64,000 nt of DNA from contig JACDOX010000083.1 of assembly GCA_014549065.1 (NCBI GenBank), forward strand, positions 3,177,590-3,241,589, in the 5' to 3' direction. Source of the DNA: Cardinalis cardinalis (lineage: Eukaryota; Chordata; Aves; Passeriformes; Cardinalidae). The notes beneath the pieces were generated by a model. It saw nothing but the letters and a program-made list of their open reading frames with translations, had not been told where the DNA came from and did no database searches. Below, in pieces: positions 39,670 through 48,975 of this stretch. The translations under genes were made by a program, and so were the position numbers. How positions within the stretch are numbered: the first letter of the stretch is position 1; each line of letters starts with the position of its first letter.

Positions 39670-39916
39670 GATTAGAAGTGACCTTAAAGATCATCCAGAC
39701 ACAACCCTCCTTGCCATGGGCAGAGACATTTCTCACTAAACCAAGTTACTCAAGACCCCATCCAGCCTGGCTTTGAATACTGCCAGGGATGGGGCATCCA
39801 CAACTTCTCTGGACAAGCTATTCTGTCACCCATCACCATTACTGAAAATAATTTCTTTATTATAGCTAATCTAAATCTATTCCCTTTCAATTTAAAGACA
39901 TTCCACCTTGTCCAAT
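39670..39916 (-). mobile_element. CR1 LINE 3' part, interrupted by an ERV
   Basis: Antisense CR1 3' end on the plus strand: GACCTTAAAGATCATCCAGAC, then a CCAGCCTGGCTTTGAATACTG block and AGGGATGGGGCATCCACAAC. It ends with TCCAAT (39911-39916), the left copy of the ERV target-site duplication. The same CR1 continues after 43648. Confidence 0.9.
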
Positions 39917-40286
39917 TGTTGCCTTCCATTTGGAAGACGTGGCGACCTGGTTCCAAGCTAACAGCACGGCGACCCCCAAACTCTCCAGGGCCGCTCGGGC
40001 CAGGAACATGCTGACACCAATATGGTAGACGGTTCAAAAGGCCTTTATTATCTCATCTCAAGGGGTTATATAGACTGAGGGTCCTTCTACGTCAGATGGG
40101 ACCATATCTTCCCTTCTAAGGTTAGTACGGTGTGGAAAACTACCAGGTTTTTGGTGTTAGAGGGGGCTACAGGCTTGGCTACATTCCAAGGGTGATCCTT
40201 ATCTCAAGAGGTGAGGGGGGAGAGGACATTCTTGTAACTTTCTGTGACAGCTCGAAATCTTCTGAATGCCATCCCTATCTGCTACA
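39917..40286 (-). repeat. ERV 3' LTR (370 bp)
   Basis: On the minus strand it starts TGTAGCAGAT and ends GGCAACA. It carries a TATA box (CTATATAA at 40066-40073) and AATAAA at 40044-40049, so R is short. It differs from the 5' LTR at about 13 positions plus one indel near a G-rich run, many of them transitions. This is the LTR copy nearer TYRP1 and points toward it. Confidence 0.92.
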
Positions 40287-40304
40287 CTTCCCCCCCCCCC
40301 CCCA
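40287..40304 (-). other. ERV polypurine tract
   Basis: On the minus strand a run of 14 G plus AAG sits directly before the 3' LTR start TGTAGC. A purine run here is the expected plus-strand primer. Its homopolymer nature makes the length assembly-sensitive. Confidence 0.8.
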
Positions 40305-40443
40305 CAAATGGGGAGGTAGTTATATATGTAGGCACTAAAATGAGGTAGAGGATTGGGATTTAACAAGGAAAAAGGGTCTTGGGAAACCTGAGTAAGTTTT
40401 TGCCAGGCAATTTTCTCGCGACTGGCAGTGTTCCCTGTTGAAT

Positions 40444-41200
40444 TCACAGCATTTGTTGTTGTCCTATGAATAGGACGCTAGTCCGTTCCAGGCGGGTCCG
40501 AACGAANGAGACTAGCTTATTCAGCAGACATGGTCCGAAGGTAATAGCTACAAGCAGCATTGCCAGTGGACCTGCTAGGGTGGAAATCAGAGTGGTTAGC
40601 CATGGTGATTGATTGNACCAGGATTCGAACCAGCCCTGTTGGACTTCTCTGTCTCTCTGTCTCTGGGCCAGTCTGTTCCGGAGTTCTCTGCAGCTGAGAC
40701 AGTCCTTGGTGCTGAGTTGCCAGGGCCGAGACACCCGTCGCCGTTCCGGCTGCTCCCAGGCCGAGCAGCATTATGAAGCCGGCTGGGTTCTTCGCGTCTG
40801 AGTGGCACAGGGCCCTAGGGACAATCAGAACTTGGACACAAAAGTCGTTAGAGTCACTGAATTTGGCAAGGAACACACTTAGGAATGGAATGGAGAGAGT
40901 TGGTTTAGCTAAGGGATTGGATGGGGAGGTAAGTTTTGGCAGTGTTTCGCGGCTAGAATCATCGTTAGCTGCGATCCCTTCACTCACTGCTAGAATCGGA
41001 TTGGGTCCAACTGATTGGGATATTGAGGCTGGGAGTCTGATAATATGTATGTTCGCCCAGATGCGGCGAGAGAGATGGACAAACGCTGTCCACAGCTTGC
41101 CCACGGCCCAGCCACCATGAGTCTGCTGCAGGATTGTCATTATATAACTTGTGCAGGTGCGCTGTTTCCCGCCTTGGTGCGGAAGCATATACCCCTCCAT
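40444..41200 (-). pseudogene. ERV env remnant, truncated and frameshifted
   Basis: This follows the gag knuckle directly, so pol and nearly all of the surface subunit are missing. A small stretch ends in an Ala/Gly-rich hydrophobic segment (about 40718-40780) resembling a fusion peptide. The sense then moves to another frame, where a membrane-proximal segment with an SPWLTT motif, a membrane span (about 40519-40605) and a short basic tail follow. The spacing between the two parts is much shorter than in intact transmembrane subunits, so much of the ectodomain is also deleted. The membrane region is closest in character to gammaretroviral transmembrane proteins. Ambiguous bases occur at 40507 and 40616. 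It cannot make a working envelope. Confidence 0.75.
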
Positions 41201-43145
41201 ATTCTGACTGGAGGCAGTTTACTGCCACGTGGCCTGCCTGGCCACATTTAAAGCAAGCCATCGCATTGGTTAGAGTGTGTACAGCTGCCTGTATGGGTGT
41301 GAGTTGTTCTTCCCTTACTACATGCTTGATCATGTCAGCCAAGCTGGCTGCGGCTGGCAGGGAGCGCAATATGTCTTTGGTGACAGTATTACACTGTTGC
41401 CTCAGGCAATCGGCTACCACGGGGCCGTGTGCCGCAGCGGGCAGGGTTGAGGAGTCTATCGCGGCTTGTAGTCTATCCACGAATTTTGTAAAACTTTCGC
41501 TTTCCCCCTGTCTTATGGTTGACCATGGTACCGGTCTGGCCACCACCCTAGAAGCGGTGTGTATAGCCTCCCTAGCTGCCCGGGAGGATGCCCTAACTTC
41601 CTCAGCCCAGAGCTGCGCAGCTTGTGGTTGAGGTGTGGCTACCTCGTCATGCTTCCCCAATAGCCTAGATAGGCTGGACCCGTGGAGTGGCTGCGCCTCC
41701 CCCGCTGCCAGAGCCAGCGCAGCAGTGCAGTGGTCATTCCATTCTTGTTTAAATACGATGCGCCCCACTCCATCAAAAAGCATACGGCTTATCTGTTGGA
41801 TATCGAAAGGGAGTAAGTCGTCATTGCTATAAAGACCGTCCANGAGGGTAGAAACTACCCCTGAGTCGATCCCTTTTTCTGAAATGGCTTTAACAATCGT
41901 TTGAATCTCTTTAGCATTAACCGGGGTGTATGTTCTCTGCTGGTTTCCCCGGGCCCCGGTTATTCTGACTGGGAACGCGTGCACAGAGGCTGCTGGTTCC
42001 CAGTTGGCGCATGCTATCTTTATCTTACCCAAGTCAGTGAGTTTATAATGCGGCTGGTTCCCGATCTTGTTTAAATGTTTATTCGGTTTTGCCTGAAACC
42101 ACATTAATTCTATTTCTTCGTTTCCAAGTCGCTGCCGGACTCGGCGGATCCTTCCGGTCGGTCCGGGGAGCTGTGGCTCCCTTCAGAGCCGGAAGAGGAC
42201 TGCTGGTCGATTTCCGGTCTCCCCTGCCATTTTGTCTGGCTTCGGCTCCGCTCCTCCCCTCGGGGGCGGTGCCGCTCCCGCCCCCTGGGCTTCTCCCAGC
42301 CCCCGCTGGGAGGGACCTCTCCCTCATATGGCGGCGGCAGTGGGCGCAGCTCCCACACGAGTATCTGCCCCCCGCCGCTCCCCAGCGCGTGCGCGATTGC
42401 AGCTGCCTTTGTCTCCGGGCTTTTCCCGCCGCGGGCTCCCGGGCTCTGCCCCTCCCCCGCCTCGCCCGCGCCATTTTCGGGCGGACATGGGGGGAGACAT
42501 GGCGCCGCCGCTGCCTGCATGTCCATGGCGGCTGCTTTCTTGGCGCCGCGGGCATCCTGCACCAGCCCGCCCCAGAAAGCTCGCGCGCGCTGCTCTGCGT
42601 CCCGTGTCGGGTCGGCGACTGGCGGGGGAGAGCCGGATCGAGAAACCGTGGTTTTTTCAAGAGGTTCCACGGGGGAGTTTGGACCCGGCAGGTCCTGCGG
42701 GAGGGATGGGGGGGTCCTCCGGGGGCTCTGGGGGCTCTGGGCTGGGGCTCGGGGAGGGGTGGAACGCGCCCAGCTCTTGCGTTTTCCCGTGTTCGACCGA
42801 ATCGCTTTCAGGGGGGGTCTGCGTCGCCGCTCCTACTCCAAGTTTCGGTACGACCATTAAACATGAACGCGCGGTATTCCACGTGTCCTGTTCTTCTAAT
42901 GCCTTACGTAGGGCCACCTCTACCTTTCCCCACGCCTTCAGGCATTTACCTCTGCCTGTGGACTTTGTGTCCGCTGCTAAGGCAGCAGTGCACTTCTCCC
43001 ATATCCCAGAATGTAAAATTTCTTCTGGACGTTGAATCGTCCCGAGTTCTAAAAGCCTCGTCACTGCAAGGCTAAAGCTTTTAAGCTCACCCTTAATTCC
43101 CCACTGTGCATGCAAACAATATACAACCTTCGCTAGGGCTTCCAT
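41201..43145 (-). pseudogene. ERV gag, frameshifted
   Basis: Gag encodes the retroviral core proteins. A matrix-like start is at the ATG at 43143-43145, with open frame to about 42657. The coding sense then shifts frame, running to about 42110, and shifts back for the capsid part (42104 leftward), so at least two indels break it. Visible parts are a basic, proline-rich linker with a PPPY late-domain motif (42326-42337), a capsid with a major-homology-type QGESESF segment (41469-41510) and one CCHC zinc knuckle (41214-41255). Sequence past the knuckle no longer looks like gag, and a second knuckle and protease are absent. One ambiguous base (41843) lies within. The region is strikingly GC-rich. 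Confidence 0.85.
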
Positions 43146-43251
43146 AAGAATGCGTGTCCCGGGGCGTCCCCCTCTGCCACAGTCGGTCCCGCCGCTGTGG
43201 CTGCCGTCCTTGTCCAGGAGAAATCCCTTCACCCGAGCTTTTTTCTTCCTT

Positions 43252-43269
43252 TCCCGGGTTTTGGCACCA
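43252..43269 (-). other. ERV primer binding site, tRNA-Phe type
   Basis: Two nucleotides inside the 5' LTR the minus strand begins TGGTGCC and ends CCCGGGA over 18 nt. This is complementary to the 3' end of vertebrate tRNA-Phe plus CCA, with one mismatch (A for G at the eighth base). Other common retroviral primers (Trp, Pro, Lys, Gln) fit much worse. Confidence 0.7.
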
Positions 43270-43271
43270 CT

Positions 43272-43642
43272 TGTTGCCTTCCGTTTGGAAGACGTGGCGA
43301 CCTGGTTCCAAGCTAACAGCACAGCGACCCCCAAACTCTCCGGGGCCACTCGGGCCAGGAACACGCTGACACCAATATGGTAGACGGTTCAAAAGGCCTT
43401 TATTATCTCATCTCAAGGGGTTATATAGACTGAGGGTCCTTCTACGTCAGATGGGACCATATCTTCCCTTCTAAGGTTAGTACGGTGTGGAAAACTACCA
43501 GGTTTTTGGTGTTAGAGGGGGCTACAGGCTTGGCTACATTCCAAGGGTAATCCTTATCTCAAGAGGTGGGGGGGTGGGGGGACATTCTTGTAACTTTCCG
43601 CTACAGCTCGAAATCTTCTGAACGCCATCCCTATCTGCTACA
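43272..43642 (-). repeat. ERV 5' LTR (371 bp)
   Basis: Nearly identical to the copy at 39917-40286. The TATA box is at 43421-43428 and AATAAA at 43399-43404 on the minus strand. It is followed on the minus strand by a 2-nt spacer and the primer binding site. Confidence 0.92.
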
Positions 43643-44095
43643 TCCAATGACTACAGTTCCTGATGAAGAGTCCCTTTCCAGCATGCCTGTAGGCTCCTGT
43701 CAGACAGTGGAAAGTTTCTGTGCAACCTTTTCTTCTCCAGGCAGAACAGCCCCAAATTTCTCAGCCTGTCTTTGTAGGGGAGTCTCTTCAGCCCCCTTAT
43801 CAGCCTCGTGACTCCTCTCAATTTGCTCTAATGGTTCCCTGTCCTTCTGATGATGGGAGCCCCAGAACTGGATGCAGCCCTGCAGGTGGGGTCTCAGCAG
43901 AGCAGAGCAGAGGGGCAGAATCCCCTCCCTGGCCCTGCTGCCCACCCTGCTTTGGATGCAGCCTAGGAGACGTTTGTGTTTCTGGGCTGTGGGTGTTTGT
44001 TGCCAATTCATGTTGAGCATTTTGTTAACCCTCAAATCCCAGTCCTTCTCTGCAGGATTTTTCTCAAACACTTCTCGGCCAAGCCGCATGTGTTA
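43643..44095 (-). mobile_element. CR1 LINE, part upstream of the ERV insertion
   Basis: This continues the CR1 at 39670-39916: after the second TCCAAT the plus strand reads GACTACAGTTCCTGATGAAG, then a CAGAACAGCCCCAAATTTCTC block and CAGAACTGGATGCAGCCCTG, all antisense CR1. On the minus strand 43700-44089 is open for 129 codons and encodes the CR1 ORF2 C-terminus in degenerate form. The right edge is approximate. Confidence 0.9.
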
Positions 44096-44812
44096 CTCAT
44101 GGAGAAAGTGGTACTACAGTTTTCAAAAGGCAGACAAGTGTCAGGCTTGTAGGAGGAGTCCCCACTGCTGTGACTTCTCAGCTAGTACACTAAGGACTGC
44201 TCTTTTCTGTGTCTATCTCTCAGCAAGCAATGGGACAAGTTTTTATCTGGGAACAGGCACTCTGAAAGAGGCTTCCCTGCTGGGGAAGAGACACAATTTT
44301 TTATAATGAATTTCTGTATTGACTTAGAAATTTTAATAAAGGTACAGTTGCTTTACTTAAGATCATATACATACTTCTAGTCTTAAGGAAATCCTTTGAA
44401 TCCTTTGATTTATCAGTTTTATTCATAGTCACATGAAACATATTGAAAGTTAGGAATGTTTGAGTTAAAAGGAAAAGGAAGACTACTGTGGTCTTTTTCC
44501 CACACTTTTTTGATGTAAACAACATTTATATTCTATGCATAATACAAAAGTAATGACTAGGAAAAAAGCAGCATCATTCATTGGACTTAAATCATTGAAG
44601 AATTCCTCAGACTATTCCTTTCAGCATGTCTGAGTTCCTTCGGGCAGCAACGATATTACAGATTTATCTTTTACACAGCAATAAAATGATAGGAAAGTTA
44701 TTTCTGTTTGTTCTAGGTCCAGTAAGATTAGGTTGATATTTCTGGTCAAATTATTTGTAATTTAACAAACGGTTCCAGAAAGGATTTTCTTAACCACATT
44801 TTTTAAAATTCA
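44096..44812. other. Intergenic DNA, nothing recognised
   Basis: AT-rich non-coding sequence between the CR1/ERV nest and the second copy of the 205-bp duplicated segment. Confidence 0.6.
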
Positions 44813-45023
44813 GTGAAGGAATTATGACTATGCATCTTAAGGGAATTAAATTTGTACAAATATCTGATTTTCACCTAAACCATGTTGTGGAAGTAGAAAG
44901 ATTAAAATTAAGAAGAATATAAGCTCCAGAAGTAGTCTGAATATATATATATTCTATAGAAATATAAATCGTAGCCTGATTGATGTCAAGCTACATGTGC
45001 AAATGAAAAAAAGTGCTGTTAGG
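44813..45023 (+). repeat. Unclassified ~205-bp duplicated segment, copy 2
   Basis: This is the second copy of the segment at 36109-36312, direct orientation, 8.7 kb away. The similarity fades on both sides, so this is a bounded repeat and not a long segmental duplication. No terminal repeat or target duplication was clear. Confidence 0.75.
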
Positions 45024-48000
45024 TACCAGAGTCTTACAAGAATATTAAAATAAGCACAAAGAATGTCATGGGGTAATAGGTATTTTATCAAAGCATCACG
45101 ATGAAGTCAACACTGAGAGGTTAGTAGTGGTGTGGTATGAGATCCTTAAGGCAAATCTGAGTGAGAGACCAAACTAGTCCTCTGTAGGTCCAGACAAGAG
45201 AAAGAAGAGAAAAATAACTGTTTCTATTCAGTCCCCTCTATAAAGTTCTGGGTTTTTTCTCCAACAGTCATGCTGCGCAGGGCCTGTGTAGCAGGAGCCC
45301 CAATGTCAGAAACAAATTAATGTCTGCAAACCCTCTTTCACAAACCGTTTATGATGGAAGTGATCAGGAAACCAAGAAAGAAGACAGTGAAGCCCTATTT
45401 ATTTTCAAGTCCAAGTATAAGCAAAAAACTCAGGGATGTTACTTATTACAAAGGTGTCAGTTTAGCACCTGTCACCAGCACAGTCTGCCCTGCCTTCAGC
45501 TGTCCCATCCACTTTGCATGTGATGTCTTCTCCCAGACACTTCCATCTCCCAGAGATGAGGCCTGAAAAACAGGGAGCTTATTTAGGCAAACCAGCAGAA
45601 TTTATAAACATTGAAATACTCAACTATTAAACTGCAAACTATAAGAATATAAAGGTTAAAACAAAGTGTGAAGAATAAAGTTTGAAACTAAGTAGAAATA
45701 TTCCCTGATGTAAACTAAGACCGGAAAAAAGAGGTTTATTTCTTTAACATTTTGAGATTTTTGTATAAGTGATTCATACTAAGCCAAAGAGAGGCAGAAT
45801 CCAATGCCAGATAAAATTTCTGGTAAGTACATATCATCTTGGTTTAAAGCTTTTAGATTGTATCTGATTTGGAGAAAATATATTGGAGCTTGTTTAAGCT
45901 CTGTCTCATTTTCTAGCATGAAAAATTTGAAAGAGTCTTAAAATTAAAACTGCTAATTAAAACTTCTGATTGACCAACTACTTTTTTATTACAGTATTTT
46001 CTGTAAATGTCACATTAGGTCTAAAATTCCTGAACACTGGCAGAAATTATACATGTTCACTGCAGATATTAAACATTAAGAGTTTTTTTGGGGTCATGTG
46101 ATGGCTGGAGTAGGAGATTGGAATTCTTGCAGGTATTAAGACAGATATGGGCAGGCATTGACACCAGTCATGAGTTTATCTCATGGAAAAGGTTTATTGC
46201 AGAATACNGAAAGAAAACATGTGAAATAGTTTTTCATTGAAAAGCAAGTTAGACATTGTAATTTTTTGAAATTTTTATGAAAGGGCATTTGTAACAAAGA
46301 TCCTTGTTTTATGCCTGTGATAATATCTGACTTATTTTGCAAAGAAGAGATCTCTGCAGTAATGATTATCCACACTGAAGTCATCTCCAGGGTGGAAGAT
46401 GAGCACTGTTTCATGAGTGATACAACTGAGCCTGGCTAAACCACAGTTGCTTTTTATCTGAGTCTGCTTTAACTTCATTCCATAAGTTGTTTCTACTTGT
46501 TTCTCTGAACAACCCTGAAGGTCTGATTTTTATAGATATTGAACATTCGAACTTCAAACTTTTTTTTCAATTAGCAGCTTCTTTTTGCCCTGTCACTCCA
46601 AAGCAGCATTTTAAGAATTAAATGTATGACAGACAAAGGGGCTGGGTATCTTTTAGACAAGAATTAAAGTAATATTTTAAGGCAACCATTAAGCAAAAAT
46701 GCTCAGATTCTGCTTCCTTGTGAAATGGAAGTATTTGGGGCTATTTTTATAATGTATTAAGATCTCATATGTTAGCCTTAGAGGATGTCAAATATATGAA
46801 TTGCATAAAGATATTTCAAGCACACTCTGCTCAAAAAAGTAAGAAAAATGAAGAGAAAAATAATTCCATTGATGTTTCCAGTGTAGTAATCATATTGGAA
46901 AAATACCTGGAATATTATAATAATTCTAATAATAACACACAAGAAAAAAACCCTCAAAACCCCAAAAAAACATGTTGCTTTTCAGTGGAGGTGTAATTAT
47001 ATTAGTCTTCATCAAAACTGAATACATACAATGGATTACTATCAATACATTATCTTCTAATCTAACCATGTGGGATTTGTCTTTGTTCCCAAGAATACTT
47101 CAAGATCATGAGTTCAGTGGAGAGCAGAATGATGAACTGTGCTCATTCCACTCAAGGACGTAATCTCTCATAAATGCAAGCAAATGGATTTCTTGTCAAG
47201 AATACCAAAACAAAAAAGTGCATTTAATTTCTCTTGGGGCTTACTACGACAAAGAAGGAAAAAAGGGGTTTGGTAGTGGCCTGAAAAAAGACATCAGAAG
47301 AGACTAAAACTAAAATGTTTATGCAAATCAACAGTTCTTGCATGATAAATGAATATCTATTTCTTGTATAAAAAAATATTACCTGATATATACAGTAGTA
47401 TACATAATAATAAATATATAATACTTAATATATATAGTATATAATTGTGGTAAGTCCGAATAAAAAGACTCTGAGTGTTTTTTTTAACAGAAATAAACAT
47501 GACTGATACATATATATATTCCAAATGAGATGGAAAAGTTTTTTAAAGTTAGAATATAATTGCAGCTAAAATGTATACATATTGTGAAACACTGTGTGGA
47601 TTTTATTCTTTTGTTAATAGGGATGCTTAAAAAATCAAAACCATATTTTTGCAATCTTGAGTCTCATTTAGTTGAATTCATTTTAGAGGAAGGAATTGCT
47701 GAAATTGCTGTAGTTGTGTTATCAATGAACATACCCTATTTTGTACTTAGGTTGCAGCAGCTTCCTACTCAAACATACCCTGCACCTGAAGCTGTGTCAA
47801 TCCAGTGAAGGTAAATGTACTCTCAGAGAGAATACGGAGAATAACATTGTGTCCGACGGTTTAAATTTTATCCTAAAGCTCTGTTTGGGGGTCAACATGA
47901 GTAAATATTTAGGCTTTACTAATGAAATTATTGTTCCTGTTCACAGGAAAACAAATGAAAATGACATTAAGAAAACTGAGGTACTCCGCAACTTTTCTTC

Positions 48001-48084
48001 CTCCGTTTTCATTGGTAATCACCTCTTTTTCAATGCCACAAACCTTAGTCCAGGGACAGGGGGGCACAAGATTGAAAGAGAAGA
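45024..48084. other. Intergenic DNA, nothing recognised
   Basis: AT-rich non-coding sequence. It contains an ambiguous base at 46208 and an alternating TA-rich stretch near 47385-47450. No gene or clear transposon was seen. Confidence 0.6.
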
Positions 48085-48975
48085 TCATGTTCAAGGCCTC
48101 GTGAGGAACATGAATATACACAAGTCCAAGGGACCCAACACAGATAGTGGAATTATGCAGATCACACCAAGCTGAGTGGTGCCTTTGATATGCTTAAGAA
48201 AAGAGATGGCATGCAGAAGGACTTTGACAGGTTGGGAAGTGGGCCCGCAAGGACTTTATGAGGTTCAACAAGGCAAGTTGCAAAGTCCTGCTCCTGAAAG
48301 AGTAAATTCCCTGTATCAGTACAAACAGAGGGATGCATTGCTTCAGAGCAGCTCTGCAGAGGGGCTACAGGTGGATGAAATATTTGACATGAGATGGCAA
48401 TGTCTGCAGCTTAGAGGGACAACTATATTTGGGGCTTCATCAAAAGCAGCATTGCCAACAGATTGAGGGAGGTGATTCTCTGCCTCTGCTTTGCTCTTGT
48501 GAGACTGCACTTGGAGTGCTCCATCTAGCTCAGTGTATGAATGATGTGGACCTTTTAGAGAGCGTCTAGAGGAGGACCACAAAATTATAAGAGGGCTGGA
48601 ACACCTCTGCAGTGAAAAAAGTCTAGGGGCCCCCATCCTAACATTTCATTATTTAAAGAGGGATTTATAGGAAATATTGAGAGAGAATTTTTACTAGGAC
48701 TTGTACTGACAAGACAAGGGCTAATGGTTTTATACTGAGAGTGGATTTAGTTTGGATAAAAGGAAGAGAATTTTTATGATGAAGATGTTGATACGCTGGA
48801 ACAGCTTACTCAAACTTCCACAAAAGTGGATGTCCCATCATTGGAGGTGTTCAAAGTCAGATTAAATAGGGCTTTTGGCAACTTGTTTTAGTGAAAGATG
48901 TTGCCTGTGTCAGAGGGTTTGGACTGTATGATCATTAAAGATCCCTTCCAAACCAAAGCATTCTACAATTCCTTA
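48085..48975 (+). mobile_element. CR1 LINE, truncated sense copy with 3' end
   Basis: Sense CR1 over about 890 bp. It begins with an AAGTCCAAGGGACCCAAC-like block, apparently skips internal sequence, then runs through GATCACACCAAGCTGAGTGG, an AAGTGGGCCCGCAAGG-like block, GTGAGACTGCACTTGGAGTG and GTTTGGACTGTATGATCATT to a GCATTCTACAATTCC end. Multiple stops and indels make it dead. The 5' edge is approximate. Confidence 0.88.

Larger units (their letters stand above)
39911..43648 (-). mobile_element. Endogenous retrovirus with two LTRs, pol deleted
   Basis: This is a 3.7-kb provirus on the minus strand, flanked by perfect 6-bp duplications TCCAAT (39911-39916 and 43643-43648). In its own 5' to 3' order it has LTR, primer binding site, broken gag, short env remnant, polypurine tract and LTR. 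No protease, reverse transcriptase or integrase region is present, and the interval is too short for one. The gag capsid with a major homology region, a CCHC knuckle and the 6-bp duplication suggest class II (alpha/beta-like). The env membrane region looks gammaretrovirus-like. Frameshifts and deletions make it non-coding. It is nested in a CR1. Confidence 0.92.

Noticed and set aside
42089..43075. Plus-strand open frames of 267-328 codons opposite the ERV gag
   Set aside because: They are antisense shadows of the GC-rich gag. The LTRs, PBS, PPT and domain order all place coding on the minus strand.
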